From the NCBI RefSeq assembly GCF_015694735.1, contig NZ_JADQDP010000002.1:1054001-1118000 (forward strand): a stretch of 64,000 nucleotides of DNA. Reading direction: 5' to 3'. Below, piece after piece: positions 17,359 through 25,933 of this stretch (position 1 is its first letter; each line of letters begins with the position of its first letter). Both the position numbers and the translations under genes were made by a program. The DNA is from Hymenobacter properus. GTDB taxonomy: Bacteria; Bacteroidota; Bacteroidia; Cytophagales; Hymenobacteraceae. The notes under the pieces are model-generated. The model was given only the letters and a program-made list of their open reading frames with translations. It was not told the DNA's origin and ran no database searches.

Positions 17359-17793
17359 CTACCCCACAAACTTGGCTTCCAGCGTCATTTTGGGCACGGC
17401 GCTGAGCACTTTTGAAACGGGGCAGTTTTCCTTGGCATCCTCGGCGTGCTTCTGGAAGTCGTCGGCGGTGATGTTGCCGCCAGTGACGTGGCCTTCGGTG
17501 CTCACGTGGATGTGCTCGATGACGGGATGGCCGTTGTTGGGGTTCATCGTCACGGTGCTGGTGGTTTTGATGTTCTGCACCTGGTGGCCGTGCTTGGTGA
17601 GCACGCTGGTGAGGTACATGGTGTAGCAGCCGGCGTGGGCCGCGCCGATGAGTTCTTCGGGGTTGGTGCCCTGCTTGCCTTCGAAGCGGCTGCCCACGGA
17701 ATAAGGAGCGTTGAGGGCGCCGCTTTCGGTGGTGAGGGTGCCGCTGCCTTTGATGTCGCCGTTCCAGACGGCGGTGCCTTTGTGGTCTGCCAT
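17359..17793 (-). CDS. OsmC/Ohr family thiol peroxidase
   Basis: OsmC-type proteins reduce organic hydroperoxides with a cysteine pair, usually as a homodimer in the cytoplasm. The 144-aa product has the two conserved Cys: the peroxidatic one in GAAHAGCYTMYL and the resolving one in AKENCPVSKVL. The frame is open upstream to 17910, but the ATG at 17793 (MADHKGTAVW) gives the standard length. A near-consensus -7 box is seen about 52 bp upstream (CAAAGTA on the plus strand). Confidence 0.93.
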   Translation of the reverse strand: MADHKGTAVWNGDIKGSGTLTTESGALNAPYSVGSRFEGKQGTNPEELIGAAHAGCYTMYLTSVLTKHGHQVQNIKTTSTVTMNPNNGHPVIEHIHVSTEGHVTGGNITADDFQKHAEDAKENCPVSKVLSAVPKMTLEAKFVG

Positions 17794-17890
17794 GATGTGA
17801 TGAATTTGAGGTTTGGTGAATTGGTAAGTTGTGGTAACGACGGCAAAGTAGAGAGGTTGCCTGGACAGTAGCCGAAGAAAACGCCCAACG

Positions 17891-17898
17891 TACCTTCG
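17891..17898 (+). promoter_or_regulatory. Possible -7 box TACCTTCG for the GH3 operon
   Basis: One mismatch to TAnnTTTG, 32 bp upstream of the ATG at 17931. Weak; no clear -33 element. Confidence 0.35.
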
Positions 17899-17930
17899 CG
17901 GCCCTGCCAACGACGTTTTTACTCGGAATT

Positions 17931-19424
17931 ATGGGATTGAAAGCCACGCTGAGCCGGCCCCTGGCCCGCTACATTGCCCGGCGCTACCAGCGCTGGCAGC
18001 ACCGCCCCGAAACCACGCAGCGCGAGTTGCTGGCCCGGCTCGCGGCCACGGCCGCTGGCACCGCTTTCGGCCGGGCGCATGAACTGGGGGGCGTCCGCAC
18101 GCCGGCCGATTTTGCCCGGCAGGTGCCCGTGCGCGACTACGAGGCCCTCAAGCCCTGGTTCGACCGCACCCAGGCCGGCGAGGCCGACGTGCTATGGCCC
18201 GGCCGGCCGCTTTACCTGGCCAAAACCAGCGGCACCACTTCCGGCACGAAGTACATCCCCATTACCAAAGACAGCATCCCCAACCATATTGATGGCGCCC
18301 GCGATGCGCTGTTGTATTACATCTATCGCACCGGTCGCAGTCAGTTTCTCGATGGCAAGCTGATATTCCTCTCCGGCTCCCCGGAGTTGGAAATGCACCA
18401 CGGCATCCGCACGGGCCGGCTTTCGGGCATCGCCAACCACCACGTGCCGGCCTACCTGCGCCGCAACCAGTTACCCACCTACCAGACCAACGTCATCGAA
18501 GACTGGGAAACCAAGCTGGAGCGCATCGTAGATGAGACGCTGGGCGCAAAAATGACGCTGATTTCCGGCATTCCGCCCTGGGTGCAGATGTACTTCGACC
18601 GGCTCACGGCCCGCACCGGCCGCCCCGTCAAGGACCTGTTTCCGGATTTCAACCTGTTCGTATACGGGGGCGTCAACTTCGAGCCCTACCGCGCCAAGCT
18701 CTTCGAGAGCATTGGCCGGCCGGTGGACAGCATCGAGCTGTTTCCGGCATCTGAAGGCTTCCTGGCCTTCCAGGACGAGCCCGGCAACCCGGGCCTGTTG
18801 CTGTTGCTCAACAGCGGCATATTCTACGAATTCATTCCTTCCGAGCGGTTTTTCGAGCCCGACGCGCCCCGCCTCACCATCGGCGATGTGGAGCTGGACC
18901 GCAACTACGCCGTGGTGCTCACCTCCAACGCCGGTCTGTGGGCCTACTCGCTCGGCGACACGGTGCGCTTCGTGAGCCTCCGGCCGCACCGCGTGGTGGT
19001 CACGGGGCGCATCAAGCACTTCCTGTCGGCCTTCGGTGAGCACGTGATAGGGGAGGAGGTAGAGCAGGCCCTGCGCGAAGCCATGCGACAGTTTCCCGAG
19101 GTCGAAGTCACCGAATTCACCGTGGCCCCTTTGGTGAGCGACGACCCCGCCACGCCCTCGCGCCATGAGTGGCTGGTGGAACTCGGCCGCGCGCCGCAGG
19201 ACGCCGACACATTCGCTGCTGCGGTGGATGCGGCCCTGCGCCAGCGCAACACCTACTACGACGACCTGCGCCGGGGCAACATCCTGGTGCCGCTACTCCT
19301 CACGCCGCTGCCCGCCGGGGCCTTTCAGCGCTACATGAAAAGCCTGGGCCGCCTAGGCGGGCAGAACAAGGTGCCGCGGCTGGGGAATGATAGAAAGGTT
19401 GCGGAGGGATTACTGCATAGCTGA
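17931..19424 (+). CDS. GH3 auxin-responsive promoter family acyl-adenylating enzyme
   Basis: GH3 enzymes adenylate a carboxylic acid and transfer the acyl group to an amine, classically hormone plus amino acid in plants. The 497-aa protein has the ATP-binding loop KTSGTTSGTKYIP at about residues 98-110, the FPASEGFLAF loop, and YSLGDTVRF followed by the mobile C-terminal domain (GRIKHFLSAFGEHVIGEEV). Bacterial members are common in Bacteroidota, but their substrates are largely unknown. It overlaps the next gene by one base (TGATG), so translation is coupled. Confidence 0.9.
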   Translation: MGLKATLSRPLARYIARRYQRWQHRPETTQRELLARLAATAAGTAFGRAHELGGVRTPADFARQVPVRDYEALKPWFDRTQAGEADVLWPGRPLYLAKTSGTTSGTKYIPITKDSIPNHIDGARDALLYYIYRTGRSQFLDGKLIFLSGSPELEMHHGIRTGRLSGIANHHVPAYLRRNQLPTYQTNVIEDWETKLERIVDETLGAKMTLISGIPPWVQMYFDRLTARTGRPVKDLFPDFNLFVYGGVNFEPYRAKLFESIGRPVDSIELFPASEGFLAFQDEPGNPGLLLLLNSGIFYEFIPSERFFEPDAPRLTIGDVELDRNYAVVLTSNAGLWAYSLGDTVRFVSLRPHRVVVTGRIKHFLSAFGEHVIGEEVEQALREAMRQFPEVEVTEFTVAPLVSDDPATPSRHEWLVELGRAPQDADTFAAAVDAALRQRNTYYDDLRRGNILVPLLLTPLPAGAFQRYMKSLGRLGGQNKVPRLGNDRKVAEGLLHS

Positions 19425-19867
19425 TGCGCCTCGCCTTCGACCTGGATAACACCCTCATCCGCTGCAGCCATGACTTTCCGCTCGAAAAGCCTCAGCGCCG
19501 CTTCTGGGCAAAGCTGCTGCGCCCCGAGTCGCTGCGTCACGGCATCAAAGAGCTAACCGACTACTGCCGCCAACGTGGCTGGGAAGTGTGGGTGTACACC
19601 ACTTCGTACCGCAGTGCCTGGCGCATCCGGCGCATCTTTTGGCTGCACGGCATCCGGCTCGATGGCGTGGTGAACCAGCCGCGGCACGACCGCGAAGCGC
19701 GGGCCCGCTGCACCAAGCATCCGCCCAGCTTCGGCATCGATTTGCTGATTGACGACTCGGAAGGCGTGCGTCTCGAAGGCGAACGGCACGGCTTTCGGGT
19801 GCTGGTGGTGAAGCCGGAAGATGAGCGGTGGGCGGCGAAACTGCGTGCCGTGCTGGATTCATTCTAA
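19424..19867 (+). CDS. HAD superfamily hydrolase-like protein
   Basis: The 147-aa product begins MRLAFDLDNTLIRCS, a HAD motif I with both Asp (D6 and D8). A Thr-Thr-Ser in VWVYTTSYRS can serve as motif II and LLIDDSEG as motif IV. Typical HAD cap domains are absent, so it is a minimal phosphatase-like fold. The ATG overlaps the stop of the GH3 gene by one base, suggesting that it acts with it. The substrate is unknown. Confidence 0.8.
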   Translation: MRLAFDLDNTLIRCSHDFPLEKPQRRFWAKLLRPESLRHGIKELTDYCRQRGWEVWVYTTSYRSAWRIRRIFWLHGIRLDGVVNQPRHDREARARCTKHPPSFGIDLLIDDSEGVRLEGERHGFRVLVVKPEDERWAAKLRAVLDSF

Positions 19868-19876
19868 CTTCGCTCC

Positions 19877-20458
19877 GTGCTCAAGTTTCTTAGCGTTTTC
19901 TGTGGCTGGCTGCTTTCCGGCAGCATCAGCCAGGCGCCGCCCTCGTCGTTCCCCGATACGCCCGCGATAACTGAAAATTCGGTTGGGCGAGCCCGCATCG
20001 GCATGCCCATTGCGCAGCTCCGGCAGCTTTACAAAGGCTGCACCTTCACGCCGGTGCACCTGCTGGCCTACGGCTTTGATGACACCAACGCCAAACCCGG
20101 CGGTGTGATGGTGAAAAAGGGCAGCCAGCAGCTGTTTCTGTATTTCCCCGATTGGCAGACCAAGCAGAAAGTGGCCGGCTTGCTGGCATTTCACCCGTCC
20201 TACAAAACGGCCAAAGGCATCCACCCGGGCTCCACGTCGGGCCAATTGAAAACGGCCCTGCCCACCGTGCGCGTGGTGCCCAACATGATGCTGCCGACGT
20301 TTCAGATTGCCTTTGTGGGCGACGTCGAGAAACCGGGTATAGAATACATCTTTTCCAAGCAGCCGGCACTTGCTAAATACGTGGTAGCCGACGAACCCAC
20401 CAAGTTAACTGCGCCCAACGGCCGTATTTCGTGGATTCAGATTCACCCCAATCCATGA
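19877..20458 (+). CDS. Secreted protein of unknown function in the GH3 operon
   Basis: The 193-aa product starts at GTG 19877, with a signal peptide (LKFLSVFCGWLLSGSIS) and cleavage near ISQAPP. The mature part includes GRARIGMPIAQLRQLYKG, which resembles the start of many small periplasmic proteins of unknown function, and ends in WIQIHPNP. It begins 9 bp after the HAD gene, and its TGA overlaps the ATG of the next gene (ATGA), so all four genes are likely one transcript. Confidence 0.75.
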   Translation: MLKFLSVFCGWLLSGSISQAPPSSFPDTPAITENSVGRARIGMPIAQLRQLYKGCTFTPVHLLAYGFDDTNAKPGGVMVKKGSQQLFLYFPDWQTKQKVAGLLAFHPSYKTAKGIHPGSTSGQLKTALPTVRVVPNMMLPTFQIAFVGDVEKPGIEYIFSKQPALAKYVVADEPTKLTAPNGRISWIQIHPNP

Positions 20459-20895
20459 CCAAACCCGCCCTTCACGCCTTCTGCCAATCATTCATCGAGC
20501 AGCGCATAGCCGCCGCCCGCACCGCCATGCAGGCCGCCCAGGAGTCTTCCTCTTCCGAGACCAAGAGCAGCGCAGGCGACAAGTATGAAACCGGCCGCGA
20601 AATGGCCAATGCCGAGCGCGACCGCAACGCCGCCCAGATGCAGCAGGCCCAGCAGCTGCAAGCCGAGCTGGCCCGCATTAATCCCGACGCGCCCTGCGAC
20701 ACCGTGCGCCCCGGCGCCCTCGTGAGCACCAGCCTGGGCCGTTTTTATATCAGCATCAGCGCCGGCAAGCTGGACGGAACGGACGTGTTTGCCGTATCGC
20801 CTGCCGCGCCGGTGGCTGTGGCCCTCAAGGGGCTACGGGTGGGGGAGAAGGCCGCTTTCAACGGGAAAACGGTGCGGGTGCTGGCAATAGAATAG
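20455..20895 (+). CDS. GreA/GreB C-terminal-like protein
   Basis: The 146-aa product from the ATG at 20455 has an N-terminal helical region rich in Ala, Gln and Glu (KYETGREMANAERDRNAAQM), then a beta-rich domain with VRPGALVSTSLGRFYISISAG and a C-terminal VGEKAAFNGKTVRVLAIE. This matches the GreA/GreB C-terminal fold that binds RNA polymerase, and the helical arm could enter the secondary channel. Its acidic tip is not evident. Such proteins are often mis-named 3-oxoacyl-ACP synthase in Bacteroidota. Overlaps the preceding stop by ATGA. Confidence 0.7.
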   Translation: MTKPALHAFCQSFIEQRIAAARTAMQAAQESSSSETKSSAGDKYETGREMANAERDRNAAQMQQAQQLQAELARINPDAPCDTVRPGALVSTSLGRFYISISAGKLDGTDVFAVSPAAPVAVALKGLRVGEKAAFNGKTVRVLAIE

Positions 20896-23043
20896 TTACT
20901 TCCAGTCCGCGCCGCCGTCGGCGGGCTTATCGCCATCGGGCCGGATGAGCTTGAACTCCACGCGGCGGTTCACCTTGGCGTCGTCGTCGGTCAACTCGTC
21001 TTTCAGGGGCTTGCTGGAGCCATAGCCGAAACTCTCGATTCGGTTGGGCGCGAGCTTGCCTTTGCGCTCAATGTACTTGCGGATGGCCTCGGCGCGGTCC
21101 TGCGACAGCTTTTCGTTCACCTCCGGGTCGCCGCGGCTGTCGGTGTGGCCCGTGATGCTGAGTCGGAATGCCGGGTGGTCGACTAGGAACAGCGCAATGC
21201 GGTCGAGCGTGGGATACATGCTGGGCAGCACGTTGGCCTTGGCCGGCTCAAACTCCAGGTTCTTGAAAATGAGCGGCAGCTTGTAGTCGATGCTGTTGGT
21301 AAGCAGGGTCATTACCGTGTCGCCCTTCAGCGCAAACTGCTTTTCTACCGAGAAAAAGTCCGGGCTCTGAATGAGCATGGCATAGTGCGAGCCCTCAATC
21401 AGCTCAAAATCAAACGTACCGTCGGGCCGGATGAACTTGCTGGCCACTTCGATGCCATTATCGGTATCGATGATGCTCACGATGCCTTTGAGCGGCTTGC
21501 TGCTCACCGAATCCACCAGCGTGCCCTCCACGCGGGTAGTGGCCAGCGGCTGCGCCTCCATGGGCAGCGGGAAGGAGTAAAGGTCAAGGTTGTTGATTTC
21601 CTGGGCCTCCGAGCGGGCGTAGTAGAGGTTTTTGCTTTCGCGGTCGATGGTGAAGTAGTACTCCGAGCCCTTGCCGTTCACCAGCGGGCCAATGTTTTTG
21701 GGCTCCTGCCAGCGCCCGCCCACGCGGTAGGTTTTGTAGATGTCGAAATCGCCGAAATTCAGCAGCTGCCCGCGCGAGCTGAAGTACAGCACGTGGTAGA
21801 GCGGGTGATAAAACGGACTCACCTCGTTTTCGCGGGTGTTGATGACCGGGCCCATGTTCTCGGCCGGGCTCCACTGCCCGTTTTTCAGCTTGTGGGTGAA
21901 GTAGATGTCCGAGAGCCCAAAGCCGCCCAGCCGGTCGGAGGCGAAGTACAGCGTGTCTTCGCCCTGCGAGAGCGTGGGCTGCGAGTCCCAGGCAAAGGAA
22001 TTGACCAGCGGACCCAGGCTTTTGGGCGTGCCCCACTTGCCGTCTTTGCCGCGGGTGGCGGTGTAGAGGTCGCAGTTGCCGTGGCAGGTGCTGCACTCGC
22101 AGCGGGCAAAGTAGATGGTTTTGCCATCCTTGCTCAGGCAGGCCGAGCCCTCGTTGTTGGGCGAGTTGATGGGCTTGGGCAGGGGCTCGGCGTCGGTCCA
22201 GCTCACGCCCTCGCGCCGCGAGGTATACAGGTCCTCATCCACCACGCCGGTGATGCCGCGGCGCTTGCGCTTGCTGCTGAAAATCAGGAGCGAGTCGTTG
22301 CCACCCAGCGCGGGCCCATAGTCGGGCGCCTTGCTGTTGATGGCGTCGCCCATGGTGGTGTACACGCCTTTGGGCGGGTGGAAAGTGTTGAGGTTCTTGC
22401 GGTATTCCACCAGCTCGTAGTACGTTTTCAGAGGCACGTACAAGTCGGTGTTTTTCTGCTCCAGCGAGTCGTAGTACAGCTGAATCTTGGTGATGTCCTT
22501 GCGGCTGTGCTTGAGGGCCAGGCGGAAATAAGCCTTTGCCTTCACGTTCTGGCTGTCGCGCTCCAGCAGCTGGCCCAGGCGCCAGAGCATGTCGGTGTTC
22601 TTCTCGAAATTGACCGGTCCGAACTTGGCCACGTAGTCTTCGAGCAGCAGCCGGGCCGCGTGGTACTGCCGCCGCTTTTCGGCCTTGTCAATGGCCTTCA
22701 GAGCCTTCTTATCCTCAAAAAGCGGGTAGCGGTTGATGAACACAAAGTCAGGCGTGCCGTCGGGGCGCAGGTGCAGCTTGCGGCTCACGCGGCTGTTGAG
22801 GCCGCGCACCCGGTAAGTACCCGGCGCAATGGCTGGTTTGGACGCCGCGGCTTTGGCAGGCGCAGGCTTGTTGCCCAGCTTTTTAGGAGCCGCCGAGGCC
22901 CCGCCGCTGGTGGTATCGGCCGAGGGGGAGGCCGCAGCGGGAATGCGCTTCACGGGCCGGCGCTGGGCCCAGCCCGTTTGCGCCGCCAGCAGCCCGGCAA
23001 GGAGTAGAAAAAGCATCGTGCACCGACGCAATAAAAAGGGCAT
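20896..23043 (-). CDS. OmpA family protein with PD40 propeller, PorE-like layout
   Basis: The 715-aa protein has a signal peptide ending QTGWAQ (residue ~26), a helical TPR-like section (about 110-200), four or more PD40/WD40-like propeller blades (DSLLIFSSKRKRRG, SKDGKTIYFARCECS, EDTLYFASDRLGGFG, HVLYFSSRGQLLNFG), a carboxypeptidase-regulatory-like domain (RVEGTLVDSVSSKPLKGIV), and a C-terminal OmpA domain with TGHTDSRGD...R that binds peptidoglycan. This is the domain order of the type IX secretion protein PorE, but there is no lipobox. It could be a PorE paralogue anchoring an envelope complex. It converges with the GreA-like gene at 20895/20896. Confidence 0.85.
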   Translation of the reverse strand: MPFLLRRCTMLFLLLAGLLAAQTGWAQRRPVKRIPAAASPSADTTSGGASAAPKKLGNKPAPAKAAASKPAIAPGTYRVRGLNSRVSRKLHLRPDGTPDFVFINRYPLFEDKKALKAIDKAEKRRQYHAARLLLEDYVAKFGPVNFEKNTDMLWRLGQLLERDSQNVKAKAYFRLALKHSRKDITKIQLYYDSLEQKNTDLYVPLKTYYELVEYRKNLNTFHPPKGVYTTMGDAINSKAPDYGPALGGNDSLLIFSSKRKRRGITGVVDEDLYTSRREGVSWTDAEPLPKPINSPNNEGSACLSKDGKTIYFARCECSTCHGNCDLYTATRGKDGKWGTPKSLGPLVNSFAWDSQPTLSQGEDTLYFASDRLGGFGLSDIYFTHKLKNGQWSPAENMGPVINTRENEVSPFYHPLYHVLYFSSRGQLLNFGDFDIYKTYRVGGRWQEPKNIGPLVNGKGSEYYFTIDRESKNLYYARSEAQEINNLDLYSFPLPMEAQPLATTRVEGTLVDSVSSKPLKGIVSIIDTDNGIEVASKFIRPDGTFDFELIEGSHYAMLIQSPDFFSVEKQFALKGDTVMTLLTNSIDYKLPLIFKNLEFEPAKANVLPSMYPTLDRIALFLVDHPAFRLSITGHTDSRGDPEVNEKLSQDRAEAIRKYIERKGKLAPNRIESFGYGSSKPLKDELTDDDAKVNRRVEFKLIRPDGDKPADGGADWK

Positions 23044-23277
23044 TAGTAGAGTAATAAAAATAATTGGAGGCGCAAGTTGCCACCAATTTAGCGATTTATG
23101 CCGCGTGAAGGAGTGGCGCTTGGCCCAGCAGTGCGCCGCTTTGTCGGAATCCGGCGGCTGGCACGGCGCTTGACGTCCAAACGCGGTGGGAAGCCGTACC
23201 TTGTATTCCCCCTTTCACAAAGCCGTGGGCTGCCAATGTGGCACCCGCCGCCGTTGTTTCCGGCTTTATTCTCGTCC
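23044..23277. promoter_or_regulatory. Divergent promoter region, OmpA protein and lon
   Basis: No gene. TACCTTGT at about 23196 resembles the -7 consensus (one mismatch), 22 bp after TTGAC, and could drive lon. An ATG at 23098 is in frame with lon but its 60 codons are Arg/Pro-rich and not protein-like. Confidence 0.4.
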
Positions 23278-25785
23278 ATGCGCCTGGCATCCGTTTTTTC
23301 TTCGGCTTTGCAGCCCCTGCAAGCCCTCAGCGACCCTCATTCCCAACCCGAAGCCATTGCCATCATGGCCGCCGACCCTGACCACCTCCTGCGCGGCGAC
23401 GACGCCCCGCCCTCCCTCTCGCTGCTGCCCGTGCGCAACACCGTGCTGTTTCCCGGCGTGGTGCTGCCCGTGACGGTGACGCGCAAAAAAAGCGTGAAGC
23501 TGGTGCGCAAAGCCTACGCCGCCGACAAGCTCCTCGGCGTAGTGGCCCAGCAAGACCCCAACGCCGACGAGCCCACCGTGGCCGAGCTGCACCCCGTGGG
23601 CACCCTGGCCCGCATCCTGAAGTTGCTGGAACAGCCCGACGGCCAGATTACCATCATCCTGCAAGGGCAAGTGCGCTTCACTATTGAAGAGGAGCTGAGC
23701 TTCGCGCCCCTCGTGGCCCGCGTGAGCTATTTCTCGGAGGTGGCCCTGAACCCTGACATTCCCGGCGAGTTCGCGCTGCTGCAGGCCCTGCGCGAGGCGG
23801 CTACCAAGGTGCTAGAGCTCACGCCCGAGATTCCGATGGAGGCCCGTGCCATGCTCGACGGCATTCAGTCGCCGGCCTTCCTCACGCACTTCCTGTCCAG
23901 CAACGTGCAGCTCGACTTGCCCGCCAAGCAGAAGCTGCTGGAGCTGGCCGACCCCGAGCAGCAGGCCCGCCAGCTGCTCGAAGCCCTGCTCAGCCAGGCC
24001 GAGCTGCTGGAAATCAAGCAGGACATCCGCTCGAAAACCCACACCGGTATCGACGCGCAGCAGCGCGAATATTTCCTGCGCCAGCAGCTCAAAACCCTGC
24101 AGGATGAGCTGGGCCAGGAAGGCCCCGACGAGGACGTGAACCGCCTGCGCGCCCGCGCCGAAACCAAAAAGTGGCCCGAAAACGTGGCGCTCCACTTCAA
24201 AAAGGAAATGGAGAAGCTCACTCGTACCAACCCCATGGCGCCCGACTACTCGGTGAGCGTCAACTACGTGGAATTCCTGCTCGACCTGCCCTGGGGTGAA
24301 TACACCAAGGACAAGTTCAACCTCAAGCAAACCAAGAAAATCCTCGACGCCGACCATTTCGGCCTCGAAAAAGTGAAGGAGCGCATCCTCGAATACCTGG
24401 CCGTGCTCAAGCTGAAGCAGGACTTGAAGGCGCCCATTTTGTGCCTCTACGGCCCTCCCGGCGTGGGCAAAACCTCCTTGGGCCGCAGCATTGCCACGGC
24501 CTTGGGCCGCAAGTATGTGCGCATGAGCCTGGGCGGCGTGCGCGATGAAGCCGAAATCCGCGGGCACCGCAAAACCTACGTGGGCGCCATGCCCGGTCGC
24601 ATTATCTCGCAGATTAAGAAGGCCGGAGCCTCCAACCCCGTCATCATCCTCGATGAGATTGACAAGGTGAGCAGCGACTTCCGCGGCGACCCCAGTTCGG
24701 CCCTGCTCGAAGTGCTCGACCCCGAGCAAAACGCCACCTTCACCGACAACTACCTGGAGGTGGAATACGACCTCTCGAAGGTCCTGTTCATTGCCACGGC
24801 CAACTCGCTCGATACCATCCAGCCCGCCTTGCGCGACCGCATGGAAATCATCGACCTGACCGGCTACACCCAGGAGGAAAAGGTGCAGATTGCGCGCAAG
24901 CACCTCTGGCCCAAGCAGCTCAAGGAGCACGGCCTGGGTGAAGCGGAAGTTAAAATTACGGATGCCTCGCTGCACCGCGTGGCCGACGACTATACCCGCG
25001 AAAGCGGCGTGCGCGGCCTGGAGCGCAAGCTAGCCGCCGTGACGCGCAACCTGGCCCGCCGCAAGGCCGGCAAGGAAGAGCTGCCCGCCGTGATGGAACC
25101 CGCCGAAATCCGCAAAATCCTCGGCGCGCCCATTTTCGACCGCGACCAGTACCAGGACAACGACACCGCCGGCGTAGTAACGGGCCTGGCCTGGACCTCG
25201 GTAGGCGGCGACATTCTGTTCGTGGAAAGCCTGCTGAGCCGCGGCCGGGGCAAGCTCACGCTCTCGGGTCAGCTCGGCGATGTAATGAAGGAATCGGCCA
25301 TCACGGCGCTGAGCTACCTGCGCTCACGGGCCGACGAAATCGGCATCGACTACCGCCTGTTTGAGCAGTACGACCTGCACATTCACTTTCCCGAAGGTGC
25401 CGTGCCCAAGGACGGGCCCAGCGCGGGCATCGCCATTTTCACCAGCATTGCGTCGGCTTACACCCAGCGCCGGGTGCGCGCCAAGCTGGCCATGACCGGC
25501 GAAATCACCCTGCGTGGCAAGGTGCTGCCGGTGGGAGGCATCAAGGAAAAGCTGCTGGCCGCCCGTCGCGCCGGCATGAAAGACATCATTCTATGCCCCA
25601 AAAACCGCAAGGACATTGAGGAAATCCAAGAGGATTACCTCAAAGGCCTCACCATTCACTACGCCGAGCGAGTGGACGATGTGCTGCGCGTGGCCCTGCT
25701 CGACGAGCTGGTGCCGCACCCGCAGAAGCTGCCCGTGCGCGACGAGCCCCTGCCCGTGGTAGGACCCAGCGTGGAGGTGCAATAG
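23278..25785 (+). CDS. lon: ATP-dependent protease Lon
   Basis: Lon is a cytoplasmic AAA+ serine protease that degrades misfolded and regulatory proteins. The product from the ATG at 23278 is 835 aa. It has the N-terminal substrate domain (LSLLPVRNTVLFPGVVLPV), the AAA+ domain with Walker A GPPGVGKTSLG and Walker B VIILDEIDKV, and the protease domain with catalytic Ser in PKDGPSAG and Lys in GGIKEKLLAA. The ATG at 23365 is an alternative. The 23278 start is preferred because the intervening residues resemble the short Bacteroidota N-terminal extension. Confidence 0.96.
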   Translation: MRLASVFSSALQPLQALSDPHSQPEAIAIMAADPDHLLRGDDAPPSLSLLPVRNTVLFPGVVLPVTVTRKKSVKLVRKAYAADKLLGVVAQQDPNADEPTVAELHPVGTLARILKLLEQPDGQITIILQGQVRFTIEEELSFAPLVARVSYFSEVALNPDIPGEFALLQALREAATKVLELTPEIPMEARAMLDGIQSPAFLTHFLSSNVQLDLPAKQKLLELADPEQQARQLLEALLSQAELLEIKQDIRSKTHTGIDAQQREYFLRQQLKTLQDELGQEGPDEDVNRLRARAETKKWPENVALHFKKEMEKLTRTNPMAPDYSVSVNYVEFLLDLPWGEYTKDKFNLKQTKKILDADHFGLEKVKERILEYLAVLKLKQDLKAPILCLYGPPGVGKTSLGRSIATALGRKYVRMSLGGVRDEAEIRGHRKTYVGAMPGRIISQIKKAGASNPVIILDEIDKVSSDFRGDPSSALLEVLDPEQNATFTDNYLEVEYDLSKVLFIATANSLDTIQPALRDRMEIIDLTGYTQEEKVQIARKHLWPKQLKEHGLGEAEVKITDASLHRVADDYTRESGVRGLERKLAAVTRNLARRKAGKEELPAVMEPAEIRKILGAPIFDRDQYQDNDTAGVVTGLAWTSVGGDILFVESLLSRGRGKLTLSGQLGDVMKESAITALSYLRSRADEIGIDYRLFEQYDLHIHFPEGAVPKDGPSAGIAIFTSIASAYTQRRVRAKLAMTGEITLRGKVLPVGGIKEKLLAARRAGMKDIILCPKNRKDIEEIQEDYLKGLTIHYAERVDDVLRVALLDELVPHPQKLPVRDEPLPVVGPSVEVQ

Positions 25786-25786
25786 G

Positions 25787-25833
25787 CTAAACGATGCAGG
25801 GGCGGGGCTTGTCCCCGTCCCTGCATCGTTTAG
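25787..25833. terminator. Palindromic hairpin after lon
   Basis: CTAAACGATGCAGGG...CCCTGCATCGTTTAG forms a 15-bp perfect stem topped by a GGGG/CCCC extension, 2 bp past the lon stop. There is no long T run. It could be a repeat or a weak terminator. Confidence 0.65.
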
Positions 25834-25933
25834 AAAAGCCAGTAGCAGCTAAAATGCTGGGACGGGGTACTTATTTGCACTGGCTGTGCGTTAGGCTGCC
25901 AACGGGGGCGCGGGTGTCCCTTATCTTAGCTAT

